Below are positions 10,501 through 19,642 of a stretch of 64,000 bases of DNA, in pieces; position 1 is the stretch's first letter, and every line of letters begins with the position of its first letter. Under the pieces are notes generated by a model that saw only the letters and a list, made by a program, of their open reading frames with translations, searched no databases and had not been told where the DNA came from. Position numbers and translations under genes: made by a program. Source of the DNA: Saccharicrinis sp963666825 (lineage in GTDB: Bacteria; Bacteroidota; Bacteroidia; Bacteroidales; Marinilabiliaceae); contig CAXXFE010000001.1 of the NCBI GenBank assembly GCA_963666825.2, forward strand, positions 310,001-374,000. The letters are read 5' to 3'.

Positions 10501-11531
10501 TAATAAAAATGCTGCACGGGAGAATCAGCTTCCAATCTGAAGAAAACAAGGGTAGTACCTTTACGATAACTTTGCAAAGAACAGATGCGGCTTTGGAGTC
10601 TATGCCAAAGCGAACCATTCCGCCCAAAGAAGTTATAGACAAGGAAAATATGGATGTTGCTATACATAAAAACAGCAAGCTCAAAAACACAGGTAGTCAA
10701 AATGCTAAGAATACGATACTTATAGTAGAAGACCATGAGTCGCTGCGGGATTATTTGCGCAAAACATTTGAGCATGACTATAGGGTTGTTGACGTTGCTG
10801 ATGGACAAGAAGCACTCTCATACCTTTCAACAGAATATCCCGATTTGATACTGTCGGACGTTATGATGCCTGGTATACAAGGAGATGAACTGTGCCGAAT
10901 GGTTAAAAACAATCCCAACACATCAGGCATCCCATTTATACTACTAACAGCAAAAGTTAATCATAATGCAACTGTTGATGGTTTAAAAAAAGGTGCTGAC
11001 GACTATATTCCTAAACCATTCAGTACTGAAATTTTAAAACTGAAAGTAGACGGTATGATTGCCAACAGAAACAGACTAAGGGACTTTTTCATGAGGCAAG
11101 CTATTATGCAAGTTGAAACAAAAAAAGATCAGGTTGACAACGAAGGAAACGAAAACCCAGCTTCAAATATTGATGACGATAAGATTGATGACACAGAAAT
11201 GATTCTTCTATCAGAAAACGACCGTCAATTTATTATACAAGCTACCCAACTTGTCATCAGAAACATAAGCAATATTGAGATTAACACGCTTTGTAAGGAA
11301 ATGGCCATGAGCCGAACACTTTTTTATAGCCGCCTTAAATCCTTGACCGGGAAAGGACCACAAGAGTTCATCCGCATCATTCGCCTACAAAAGGCTTCCG
11401 AATTATTAAAAGAAGGTAGAAATGTAACTGAAGTGGCCACAGACACAGGATTTGTTAACGTAAAATACTTTAGTTCTTTATTTAAGAAACATTTTGGTGT
11501 ACAACCCAGCAAGTACAATCAACCCGAATAA
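7536..11531 (+). CDS. Hybrid two-component system regulator (HTCS)
   Basis: This intact 1331-residue one-protein signalling chain is typical of Bacteroidota glycan loci. It has a signal/anchor helix (about 5-22), about 14 Reg_prop beta-propeller repeats to about residue 690, a Y_Y_Y domain (about 690-755) and a membrane helix (about 765-785). The histidine kinase core has phospho-acceptor His803 in FINTAHDIRTP and an HATPase domain with DSGIGIP and GTGFGL. The receiver domain has Asp1108 in LILSDVMMPG, and an AraC-type DNA-binding domain forms the C-terminus (about 1230-1331). It senses an oligosaccharide in the periplasm and activates nearby operons. It stands between the GH97 unit and the GH16-SusCD unit and probably controls both. 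A TAnnTTTG element (TATATTTG) lies at 7515-7522, implying a very short leader. Confidence 0.95.
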   Translation: MRILLKYTFTIILLIVVFAVKAELTNNLFDIKHIGYAEGLSSQRVFSIVEDNNGAIWMATKEGIDRYNGNVVKNYTLSGNFHYSDMAGRTLRLLYDEQYGLWAYDNTGRIYRYSVKNDSFEQYLNLGQYINGEIILNKLCLDGKGTLWFGLSKGLYKKETDKPITSIIEGEYINDIISSGQQLFVGTSIGVFQLIPSQSDKIQRLIEGKDVQTLFYHHTENELWIGTFNNGLWVMDLNTSTLLTMKEHNLSFLNPIRAITKYDAHTLLVGIDGGGVYTVDQNSKKCHLLMSTEDSTDIFLRGNGIYAVTKDNQGNIWIGSYTGGVSVAILQTYPITILNHQRGNPQSLANNNINDIEEDTNGNQWFATDFGISVRDTLSNKWSHVLKGVVVVTLCKAENGSVWAGTYGDGLYLLNNRKQIVRHLTKEEGLTTNYIFSIKQDTDGNLWVAGLEGKLQILNKQGLPKQSYDIQWIHSIEEVGEDRIAAATVNGFYIVNKRTGAIQHYATSQEYSQQSASAYIISMLFNADSTVWLGTEGGGLNLYDMKTRKLKMFTTFEGMPSNDIYSLQRDIRGRLWASTGKGLALIENSQVSNLNYVGDVDREYNKSSFARLANGKFVYGSTNGAVLVTPDAITVTNYQSQLKFTGLSIEYLPADEEKRLRPTIFDMLESGMVELDYKHNSFSVTFESINYRFQRDIAYQYILDGYEKSWSSLSSNGMVRYTNVSPGSYILKVRSLRRNNGKVISDQTLMLTIAQPWWNSWWAWIVYISIIGFIFHFILRFKRNQLQKEYDEDKIRFFINTAHDIRTPVTLIMAPLDDLCKEEGLSDKSLYFLKLARKNTHKLYTLISQLLEFEKVDSHKQQLTLSPLNINNILTEEISSFQPLCNKKQLNLNISLPDEQIYIMADRHNIEILLDNLVSNACKYTMPGGDIRLSLNYTKRKAIIEIKDSGIGIPKKAKKHLFNNVYRAKNTLITNEDGTGFGLLQAHRIIKMLHGRISFQSEENKGSTFTITLQRTDAALESMPKRTIPPKEVIDKENMDVAIHKNSKLKNTGSQNAKNTILIVEDHESLRDYLRKTFEHDYRVVDVADGQEALSYLSTEYPDLILSDVMMPGIQGDELCRMVKNNPNTSGIPFILLTAKVNHNATVDGLKKGADDYIPKPFSTEILKLKVDGMIANRNRLRDFFMRQAIMQVETKKDQVDNEGNENPASNIDDDKIDDTEMILLSENDRQFIIQATQLVIRNISNIEINTLCKEMAMSRTLFYSRLKSLTGKGPQEFIRIIRLQKASELLKEGRNVTEVATDTGFVNVKYFSSLFKKHFGVQPSKYNQPE

Positions 11532-12268
11532 GGTTTGCTGATGATATAAAACTGTTTTCCTATTGAAGTATCAAATTCTTTATATGCTGCAATGGCTTAT
11601 TTATTGTGTTCATCAATAGCAAAATAATAACCCGAATTCTAAAATTTTAATCGAATTCAGATTAATCTATTCTGACCAGGTTTTACTTCTTTTTAGATAT
11701 GCTTTGCTTTAGTTTATAAATGCATTACATCCACAACCATGCGCATTGCTTCGAGTTAAAGTTAATTCTGGGTTTCTTCGATATACATGTGCGTTGCTTC
11801 TTTACAAAACTTCTCTAGCTCATCACTTTTTAAATGAGCTTTTGCCAGCATTAGTAATAGAATGTCCTTATGAAAATTGAAAGAAAGTGGCATAAAACAA
11901 GGCTTTACTGAAACAAGGCATTATCCCGATAGCTATCAGTATCTGGCGAGTTGAAGTGAAGCAACGAAGTATCTTATTATTTTGAAGTAATTTTATTGTG
12001 TAATAGATTTTCTAATGCATATTGCGAGTTTTAGACCATCAATTTTGTAGTTTTTTCTATCTCCAATAAAATCCTCTAAATAAACGCCATAAAGACGGCT
12101 CTCTCCTGCAAAAAAACAGAAATATGTCTGCAATCAAACCTTATTTGTCAGCTTTCCGCCCATTGATTTTAACAATCATTAGCAATTTTACACCACAATT
12201 TTGAATCGCAGAATAAAGACAGAAAACTGCCTTCCAAAATCAAAAAATGAGTTTATTAATCATCTGTC
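11532..12268. other. Intergenic region with no convincing gene
   Basis: About 740 bases lie between the HTCS and the leader repeat of the GH16 gene. The only coding-like stretch is a minus-strand 43-codon frame at 11762-11893 (MPLSFNFHKDILLL, then LKSDELEKFCKEATHM), which I cannot identify and which may be the end of a lost gene. No terminator with a clear U-tract was seen. Confidence 0.4.
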
Positions 12269-12269
12269 A

Positions 12270-12338
12270 TTATGAAACGAGCCATGAAAAAAAGTTCTCA
12301 CACACGAGGAAAACTAAATTGGCGAGTTCCATATGACA
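12270..12338 (+). promoter_or_regulatory. Leader repeat copy 3 (upstream of GH16)
   Basis: This copy begins TATGAAACGAGCCATGAA and ends GGCGAGTTCCATATG. The ends pair as TATG/CATA, AAC/GTT and GCC/GGC, around a symmetrical GA/GA mismatch of the kind that forms sheared G-A pairs. The 3' end lies about 23 bases before the GH16 ATG at 12362. Confidence 0.62.
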
Positions 12339-12361
12339 AGTAAAAATCAAATAATAAGCAT

Positions 12362-13180
12362 ATGAAAAAAAAACTTTTGTTTCTATTAGTAGTCTGTTCG
12401 ATGCTGCAATCCTGCTCGGCACAAGATTTACCTACTGAAGAGCAAGAAGATTTATTCTTCCAAGACGAATTTGAATCTTTTGATGAAAACATTTGGACAA
12501 AAGAAGTGCATGAGCCCGGATGGGTAAATCAGGAGCTGCAAGCCTACGATAAAGAACATGTTTCTGTTGGTACCGATGAAGGTAAATCAGTACTAATTAT
12601 TACTGCCGAACGCAAAAACAACAAATTTTTCTCAGGACGCGTAAACTCCAAAGGGAAAAAGAGTTTTTTGCACAGAAAAATAGAGGCCTGTATTAAACTC
12701 CCAAAAACAGGTAACGGACTTTGGCCGGCCTTTTGGTTGATGGGAAACAGTAATAAACCATGGCCACAATGTGGGGAAATAGATATCGCTGAGTGGGGCG
12801 AACGTAACGGAATTGCTACAGGCACCACTGAAACATTTGTAAATACCGCTATCCACTATGGAGCAGACATGAATGCCGGACATAAACAAGAATACCACTA
12901 TGGTAATGTTTCGCATAGCTTACAAGACGGAAAATATCACATCTATACATTAGAATGGAACGAAAACAGTTTAACTGTAATTATTGATAATATGGAATTT
13001 TATTCGTTTGATATTAGCACAAATAGCGATAGATACGAATATTTCCACGATAACTTCTTCATGTTATTTAATCTTGCTGTAGGAGGTGCTTTCACAGGTA
13101 TTACTAACATAGACGAGATTACAGCTTTGAAAGAAGGAGAAAAAGTCAACATGTATATTGATTGGATTAAGATCTATTAA
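12362..13180 (+). CDS. GH16 endo-beta-1,3-glucanase (laminarinase-like), lipoprotein
   Basis: This 272-residue protein starts with a lipoprotein signal (LQSCSA). One GH16 jelly-roll domain follows, with the catalytic signature GEIDIAEWGER: nucleophile Glu139, assisting Asp141 and acid/base Glu144. Typical neighbours of the family are present (VNQELQAY near the start, LPKTGNGLWPAFWLMG before the active site, and AVGGAFTG late). This arrangement is that of laminarinases and mixed-linkage glucanases, which cut beta-1,3-glucan chains internally at the cell surface. It is the first gene of a run, 18 bases upstream of SusC, and carries leader repeat copy 3. With the GH3 beta-glucosidase downstream it points to beta-glucan as the substrate. 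Confidence 0.92.
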   Translation: MKKKLLFLLVVCSMLQSCSAQDLPTEEQEDLFFQDEFESFDENIWTKEVHEPGWVNQELQAYDKEHVSVGTDEGKSVLIITAERKNNKFFSGRVNSKGKKSFLHRKIEACIKLPKTGNGLWPAFWLMGNSNKPWPQCGEIDIAEWGERNGIATGTTETFVNTAIHYGADMNAGHKQEYHYGNVSHSLQDGKYHIYTLEWNENSLTVIIDNMEFYSFDISTNSDRYEYFHDNFFMLFNLAVGGAFTGITNIDEITALKEGEKVNMYIDWIKIY

Positions 13181-13198
13181 ATATTAATTTGAATTTCT

Positions 13199-16100
13199 AT
13201 GAAAAGAAAAATCTGTAATTACACATTATTATGTGGATTATTATCTCTCTGCCTATTTGGAGGCCTTGAAGAGATACAAGCAAGAGAAACGCTTTTTTCC
13301 AATATTGGAGAACAGAATCAAAAAGTGACGGGTACCGTGAGAGATGATAATGAACCTATTATAGGAGCAACAATTATTGAAAAAGGAAACCCCGGCAACG
13401 GAACCATCACTGATATCAATGGCCAATTTAATATTAGTGTTAATCCGGGCGCTACTCTTATCATTAGTTACATCGGGTACAAATCGCAAGAGGTAATAGT
13501 TGGTCAGGCTTCTTTGGATATTATTTTAGAAGAAGATGTTCATGTAATGAATGATGTTGTAGTTACTGCTTTGGGTATTAAGAGAGAAAAAAAAGCATTA
13601 GGGTATAACGTTGCTGAGGTAAATGGAGAAGCTTTAACAAAAGCTAAGGAAACCAATGTGATCAACTCTATGGCCGGACGAGTTCCTGGTTTAGTAGTGA
13701 GTCAAACTGCAGGAGGGCCTTCCGGTTCTACACGTGTTATTTTACGCGGTAGTACAGAAATGACTGGAAATAACCAACCGTTGTACGTAATTGATGGTAT
13801 CACTCTTGACAATACAAACTATGGTAGTGCTGGTACGGCAGGCGGCTTTGATCTTGGAGATGGAATTTCTGGTATCAACCCGGACGACATCGAAAATATA
13901 TCTTTACTAAAAGGACCAGCTGCCTCTGCTCTTTACGGTAGCCGAGCAAGCCATGGTGTTATTCTTATTACCACAAAAAAAGCCAATGGTAAAGACAGTT
14001 TTAGTGTGGAATATAACGGAACGTTGACAATAGATACTCAATTGGCCAAGTGGAATGATACACAAGAAACTTATGGTATGGGAAGCAATGGAACTTATAG
14101 CATCGATGCTGTATCCAACACCAATAAAAGTTGGGGACCTAAAGCCGATGGAAGCAATTCTCTAAGATATTTTGATGGGATTGAACGTCCTTACGAAATC
14201 ATACCGGACAACACATCGGGGTTTTTTCGTACCGGAATTACTGCCAGCAACACGGCTATTGTTAGTGCCAACAGTGGTAAAACCGGAGTGCGATTTACTT
14301 TTACCGACATGCGTAACCGCGATATTGTACCGGAAACAAACATGAGTCGCGATATTTTTAAAATACGTGCCAATACATCAATAAAAAAAGTGGATTTTGA
14401 TTTTAGTGTGAATTATCTGCGTGAGGATGTAAAAAACCGTCCAGCACTAGGTGACAGTAAATCTAACATCGGTAAAAACCTGATGACACTAGCCACTACT
14501 TATGACCAAAATTGGCTAAAAACCTATCAGGATGAAAATGGAGAGTACTCCAATTGGAATGGTATGGATCCTTACAATGTAAATCCTTATTGGGATATCT
14601 ATAAAAATTCCAACAACTCAAAAAAAGATCAATTCCGTCTTAGTGGAAAGGCCACTTGGAATATCAAAGAACATCTGAAGATTCAAGGTACTGTTGGTAC
14701 CGAGCTCAATTGGTTCAATTTCGAAGACTTTAAAGCACCAACTACACCAGGTTATGAAGCAGGTCGCCTTCAAAACAGTAATTTCGAAAACCGTATGTAT
14801 AACGTTGAAGTACTTGCACTATATAATAACAGTTGGGGTGATTTTGACCTAAGTGCCACACTTGGAGGTAATATGTACAAAGTCGACAATCAAACAACGT
14901 TAATCACAGCTCAGGATATGCAAATTCGTGATGTTGTAGCTTTAATGAGCTTTAATGAAACGAGCATTGAACTCAATAGTTACCGCAAACAAATTAATTC
15001 GGCATACGGTGCTATTAATTTGGGATGGAAACACATGCTTTATCTGGATGCTACCATACGTGGAGATCAGTCATCGACCCTTCCTACCGGTAATAACGTA
15101 TATGTCTATCCATCTTTTTCAGGAAGCTTTGTATTCTCGGAACTATCCAATATCAAAAGCATCTTGCCATATGGAAAGCTTCGTATGTCGTGGGCACAAG
15201 TAGGTAGTGATACAGATCCATATCAGTTAGGTCTGGTGTATACCAAATCGAAATTTACTTATCCCGGTTACACCATTGGTTACATAAACAACAATACAAT
15301 TCCAAATAAGGATTTAAAACCTACAAAGACCAATTCTTTTGAAATTGGTATAGATACTAAATTCCTTAAAAACCGAGTTGGACTTGATTTTACTTACTAT
15401 ACACAAACCAGTAAAAACCAGATTATGGGTATGGCCAGCTCGTGGACATCAGGTTACAACTACCGACTTATTAACGCCGGTGAAATTGAAAATAAAGGGA
15501 TAGAGATTGCACTGAACACACGTCCTATCGAAACAGAGGACTTTTCATGGGATTTGAATGTGAATTTCTCTAAGAACAGCAACAAAGTGAAAAAGCTTGT
15601 TGATGATATGGATATGTTTGAATTGGAAAAAGCTCCATGGCTTGATGTTCAAGTGGCAGCCAAGGTAGGAGAAAACTTTGGTTCTATTGTAGGGCCGGAT
15701 TTCCAATACAATGATAATGGCGACATACTTATTGATCCACAAACCGGTTTACCTCAATACGACAAGAGCAATCATGTGTTGGGAAATGCATCATGGGACT
15801 GGACCGGAGGAGTTACAACATCCTTGAACTACAAAAAAGTTTCGCTATCAGCAATCTTCGATGTAAAAGTGGGTGCCGACCTTTATTCCATGTCTGCCCG
15901 TGCAGCATATGAATCAGGAAAAAGTAAAGAAACAATTGCCGGACGAGAAGATTGGTACCGATCTGAAGAACAACGTCAGGCTGCAGGCCTCGCCAGGGGA
16001 TCTTCTGTCTGGAATCCAACAGGAGGTTTTGTTGCTCCAGGCGTAATTGACAATGGCGACGGAACTTATCGTGCCAATGACATTTACATCAACCCTGAAG

Positions 16101-16390
16101 ACTATTGGATGAGTGTTGCTCGTAATGCACCCTCAATGTTTATTTATGATAACTCGTATGTGAAGCTACGCGAGTTAACACTAAGCTACAGGGTTCCAAA
16201 AGAATTATTACGAAATGTTGTACAAAGCGTTACAGTATCGTTTGTTTCGCGAAACCCTTTCATCATCTGGAAAAATATTCCAAATATAGATCCTGATTCC
16301 AATTACAACAATACCACCGGTATAGGTATGGAATATGGTTCTTTGCCATCGCGCAGGAGCTTTGGTTGTAACGTTAATATAAAATTCTAA
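13199..16390 (+). CDS. SusC-like TonB-dependent outer-membrane transporter
   Basis: This 1063-residue protein has a signal peptide (about 1-28), a carboxypeptidase-regulatory-like domain (about 42-120; VTGTVRDDNEPIIGATI), a plug with the SusC-type motif MNDVVVTALGIKREKKALGYNV, a VIDGI-containing plug core and a long beta-barrel. It ends SFGCNVNIKF, with the terminal Phe usual for outer-membrane proteins. It imports oligosaccharides bound by the SusD partner, driven by TonB. It sits between GH16 (18 bases) and SusD (41 bases). The frame is intact, unlike its SusD partner. Confidence 0.95.
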   Translation: MKRKICNYTLLCGLLSLCLFGGLEEIQARETLFSNIGEQNQKVTGTVRDDNEPIIGATIIEKGNPGNGTITDINGQFNISVNPGATLIISYIGYKSQEVIVGQASLDIILEEDVHVMNDVVVTALGIKREKKALGYNVAEVNGEALTKAKETNVINSMAGRVPGLVVSQTAGGPSGSTRVILRGSTEMTGNNQPLYVIDGITLDNTNYGSAGTAGGFDLGDGISGINPDDIENISLLKGPAASALYGSRASHGVILITTKKANGKDSFSVEYNGTLTIDTQLAKWNDTQETYGMGSNGTYSIDAVSNTNKSWGPKADGSNSLRYFDGIERPYEIIPDNTSGFFRTGITASNTAIVSANSGKTGVRFTFTDMRNRDIVPETNMSRDIFKIRANTSIKKVDFDFSVNYLREDVKNRPALGDSKSNIGKNLMTLATTYDQNWLKTYQDENGEYSNWNGMDPYNVNPYWDIYKNSNNSKKDQFRLSGKATWNIKEHLKIQGTVGTELNWFNFEDFKAPTTPGYEAGRLQNSNFENRMYNVEVLALYNNSWGDFDLSATLGGNMYKVDNQTTLITAQDMQIRDVVALMSFNETSIELNSYRKQINSAYGAINLGWKHMLYLDATIRGDQSSTLPTGNNVYVYPSFSGSFVFSELSNIKSILPYGKLRMSWAQVGSDTDPYQLGLVYTKSKFTYPGYTIGYINNNTIPNKDLKPTKTNSFEIGIDTKFLKNRVGLDFTYYTQTSKNQIMGMASSWTSGYNYRLINAGEIENKGIEIALNTRPIETEDFSWDLNVNFSKNSNKVKKLVDDMDMFELEKAPWLDVQVAAKVGENFGSIVGPDFQYNDNGDILIDPQTGLPQYDKSNHVLGNASWDWTGGVTTSLNYKKVSLSAIFDVKVGADLYSMSARAAYESGKSKETIAGREDWYRSEEQRQAAGLARGSSVWNPTGGFVAPGVIDNGDGTYRANDIYINPEDYWMSVARNAPSMFIYDNSYVKLRELTLSYRVPKELLRNVVQSVTVSFVSRNPFIIWKNIPNIDPDSNYNNTTGIGMEYGSLPSRRSFGCNVNIKF

Positions 16391-16431
16391 GCGAATTTTT
16401 ATTTTAATTCATTAACTAAGAATATTAAACA

Positions 16432-18105
16432 ATGAAATACAATCTATTATATATTGCAATAATATTAATGGTATCAACCATGTTCTTTACCGCTTGCAGT
16501 GACGAGTACATGGAAGATTTGAATACTGATCCTTCGAAGGCAGCCACAATTGATCCTAATGCCCAGCTAACCTCAGCTCAATTACAAACTTATGGAGACC
16601 TGGGTATGGTTGAGATTTATCGTAGCTACCTTTATTCGTTCAATCAGCAACTTATGGGATGTTGGAATACCACAAATTTTGGTGGTCGACACACACAAGA
16701 TAACAGTGAGATGAGCCGTATATGGACTACCTTTTATACAACATCCATCAAAAATATTACTGATGCCGAGTACCATACAGCTAATGATCCTTTAAAGGTT
16801 AATATTAATTCGGCCTTACGTATATACCGAGTTTACCTGATGTCCATAATTACAGATATTTAATGAGATGTACCATATAGTGAAGCCGGTAAGGGTTTTC
16901 TTGAAGAAAACTTCAATCCTCGTTATGACACACAGGAAGAGATATACAATGATTTTTTTATTGAACTGAGTGAAGCTGTTAATAGCTTTGATGCCAGCCA
17001 AAATAAAATTACAGGTGATGTAATTTACAACGGTGATTTAGCAAAATGGAAAAAGCTGGGCAATTCGCTTCGTTTGCGTTACGCGATGCGAATCTCTGAT
17101 GCAGCACCGCAAAAAGCACAGGAAGAATTTGAAAATGCACTGCAAGCAGATGGCGGTATTATCGAAAAAGGCAGTGAAGACGCTCTTATCAAATATATAA
17201 ATATAGCATTGAGTTTTGGACAAGAGGCTTATACTGATTATCGCGGTAATGCCTTATCGCAAATTCTATTTGGTAATGATCCTGCTAATAATCCAAGCTA
17301 CCTATGTTCTACATTGTTCAATCAGCTCAATAACACAGGGGATCCACGTACTTTCAGAATCGCACGTTTTTATTATGATGGGCTTATGAGTGCTACAAGT
17401 ACTGACAATCGTATTGATTTAACGGATGAAATGATCTCCAAAGGTATACCTTTTCAACCACGTGATCCGGGAGCTTTCTCTTGGGAACCATGGCCTACCG
17501 GTTACGACAGCGATATATTGATTGGGTTGGCTAAAAATAACAGCTCAATTTCATCCTCTGTGAATAGAGAAACAGAACCAAAGCTTGCTAATAATTTTCT
17601 TAAAAGTGACAATCCGGGGGTTATCATCACTTCTGCAGAAGTTAAACTTCTATTAGCAGAGGCTAGTTTGAAAGGATGGAATGTTGGAGGTGCATCCATT
17701 AATGACTTATATAGACAAGGAGTGCGTGCAGCTATGGACTTTCTGACCGATAATTATAATTGTGAGACGGTATCCGAGAGTGATTTTGATACTTTCTTCC
17801 CTAATATTAGTTTAGGTTACACTGATGAACAAAAAAAGCAAGCCATTAACACACAAGCATGGATTTTACATCTTACAAATCCTGCAGAATGTTGGGCCAA
17901 CTTGCGTCGCTCAGGATTCCCTGCGCTCAATTCTCCTGAATATTATGGCTTTGGTCAGTTCCTAACCGGAGGTACTGAAATTCCGGTACGCCTATGTTAT
18001 CCTGTACTTGAATCGTCTTACAACAAAGAAAATTACAACGAAGCTTTATCCCGAATGGGAGGAACAGACAATTGGCATACACAAATGTGGTGGAATAATA
18101 AATAA
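16432..18105 (+). pseudogene. SusD-like glycan-binding lipoprotein, interrupted by two adjacent stops
   Basis: The frame begins with a lipoprotein signal (FFTACSDEYMEDLNTDP) and ends at 18105 with a normal SusD/RagB C-terminus. At 16861-16866 the same frame contains TAA TGA, exactly where homologues have Tyr-Gly in the motif ITDxYGDVPYSEA. The text resumes in frame as DVPYSEAGKGFLEENFNPRYD. No base is gained or lost, so two substitutions (for example TAT GGA to TAA TGA) explain it. The products would be a 143-residue N-terminal piece and a downstream piece with no export signal (possible start at 17074). Without read-through this SusC lacks its lid. Full length would be about 557 residues, normal for the SusD-like_2 type. 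Confidence 0.85.
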
Positions 18106-18112
18106 AGAAACG

Positions 18113-18183
18113 TATATGAGCCATGAGGGATATTTCTCCCATATAGGGATGATTGTTCTTTGCGAGTTCTAAATTACCTATCA
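18113..18183 (+). promoter_or_regulatory. Leader repeat copy 4 (degenerate, first of three in tandem)
   Basis: The copy contains TATATGAGCCATGAG, then GGGA and TCCC arms of the internal hairpin, then GGGATGATTG and TTTGCGAGTTC. It lacks the AAACG block and its terminal pairing is weak. It begins 7 bases after the SusD stop. Confidence 0.45.
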
Positions 18184-18202
18184 AAATCAGATTATAAACA
18201 CC

Positions 18203-18270
18203 CATATGAAACACCCATATAAAAGCTCTTTGCACAGGAAGATGATTTTATTTTGGGTGTTCCATATGGT
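18203..18270 (+). promoter_or_regulatory. Leader repeat copy 5 (second of three in tandem)
   Basis: The ends read ATATGAAACACCC and GGGTGTTCCATAT and pair perfectly (ATATG/CATAT and AACACCC/GGGTGTT). Here the GA/GA mismatch of other copies is replaced by Watson-Crick pairs, a change that keeps the stem. The interior has the family sequence GATGATTTTATTTTGG. Confidence 0.55.
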
Positions 18271-18291
18271 CATTAATAATAAATTACACTA

Positions 18292-18360
18292 ATATAAAAC
18301 GAACCTAGAGAATGCTCTTCTCACCCACGATAATGATTTTTGGCGAGTTTTATGTGACCA
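18292..18360 (+). promoter_or_regulatory. Leader repeat copy 6 (upstream of SGBP gene)
   Basis: This copy begins TATAAAACGAACC, has the internal hairpin GAGAATGCTCTTCTC, and ends GGCGAGTTTTATGTG. The terminal TATG/CATA pair of other copies is TATA/TATG here, a G-C to A-U exchange plus a G-U pair. The 3' end lies about 21 bases before the ATG at 18382, the same spacing as at the other genes. Confidence 0.6.
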
Positions 18361-18381
18361 TCAAGAACAAAACTAAAACAC

Positions 18382-19638
18382 ATGAAAAAAATATATTTTA
18401 TACTACTTGGTATAATTGCTTTGAATTTGGCATTCACAGCATGTAGTGAGGAAGATCCTTTTTCAACAGCAACAAGCAACGATGAACCGAGAATATTGGA
18501 TCCTATTTTTCCTGACAGGGTAAATGGTGAGTTACCGGTTATCTCAACTATAAGCAGAGATGCTAACCTTACCATGACATTGACCGTAACACCGGCCGAT
18601 TATACTACCGTGGTATGGCTAATTGATGGCAATGAAGTACAAACCGGAACAGAATTAGATATCAATTTAAATGCCGGAACATATCATTTTAAGGTGGTTG
18701 TATCTACTTCAGAAGGTAAATCAACCTATCGCGAGGGCCTTGTGCAGGTGAACCCATTAACTGGTGATCCATGGGCAACAGAAGTAGACTTAGAGCGTAT
18801 CATAACCTCAAATATACCGGCTCGTCTTTATGGTGATAATCTTAGTAGTGTTACTAGTTTGATGATTGACGGCATAAGCATAACAAACATCAACTATATA
18901 GAAGCTGAAGAGAATAACTATATAGAATATGAAGTTCCGGGTGATCTGCAGGAAGGTGAACATCGAGTAGTTTTATTAGATGCCGGAGGTAATGAATATG
19001 GTGGTAACATAGTTACAGTAACCAATGCATCACTTATTACTACAGGGGCAGCAAGAACTAATGCTAACAGAGAGTGGCTCATGAGCGGTATTAATCTTGA
19101 TCAAATTTCTTCAATGATCATAAATGGTGAAGTCATCACTGAATTTACTCAACAATCTGCTACTGAACTTGCATTTATTTGTCCTGCACTAACAGACGGA
19201 GAATATAGTTTAGTTGGTAAAACAGTGAGCGGAGAAGATGTAGAATTCTATAACTCGGGGGTTATAACAATGGAACAAACTGTTACTGTTTCTTCAACTA
19301 CAGTCCTTTGGGAAGGGCACCACTACGTATCGTGGGATCTTGCTGACGATAATCCGAATAAGACTTTCAACCTAATTGGTGCTGATGTATTTGCTTCTCT
19401 AAAGGCAGGAGCTGTATTAAGTATCAACTATTCCGTAGCACCTGAAGCTGAATATCATCAACTTCGCACCGCTACCGGTTGGTGGAACGATTTGCCCGGT
19501 ACATCGGCAATAGATTTTTCAGAAAACGGAGTGAAAGATGTTATACTTACACAAGAAGTGTTGGATAAGATTCAGGCAGAATCCGGTTTCATTTGTATAG
19601 GACATGGTTACTATGTTGATATTATATCTGTACAGTAA
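18382..19638 (+). CDS. Surface glycan-binding lipoprotein (SusE/F-position, PKD/IPT-like domains)
   Basis: This 418-residue lipoprotein (LAFTACSEED) follows SusC and SusD, the usual place of a surface glycan-binding protein. An Ig/PKD-like domain spans about 45-128 (VVWLIDGNEVQTG, GTYHFKVVVST). Two IPT/TIG-like beta domains follow to about 300 (ARLYGDNLSSVTSLMIDG; WLMSGINLDQISSMIING). The C-terminal about 115 residues form a separate beta-rich module (TVLWEGHHYVSWDL to GHGYYVDIISVQ) that probably carries the glycan site. It is non-enzymatic and likely helps capture beta-glucan. It has its own leader repeat (18292-18360). Confidence 0.8.
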   Translation: MKKIYFILLGIIALNLAFTACSEEDPFSTATSNDEPRILDPIFPDRVNGELPVISTISRDANLTMTLTVTPADYTTVVWLIDGNEVQTGTELDINLNAGTYHFKVVVSTSEGKSTYREGLVQVNPLTGDPWATEVDLERIITSNIPARLYGDNLSSVTSLMIDGISITNINYIEAEENNYIEYEVPGDLQEGEHRVVLLDAGGNEYGGNIVTVTNASLITTGAARTNANREWLMSGINLDQISSMIINGEVITEFTQQSATELAFICPALTDGEYSLVGKTVSGEDVEFYNSGVITMEQTVTVSSTTVLWEGHHYVSWDLADDNPNKTFNLIGADVFASLKAGAVLSINYSVAPEAEYHQLRTATGWWNDLPGTSAIDFSENGVKDVILTQEVLDKIQAESGFICIGHGYYVDIISVQ

Positions 19639-19642
19639 TAGC

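Noticed and set aside
1866..18360. The six leader repeats as a CRISPR array or transposon ends
   Set aside because: Copies are far apart, on both strands, diverged, and fixed at 20-23 bases before start codons; there are no regular spacers and no cas or transposase genes beside them.
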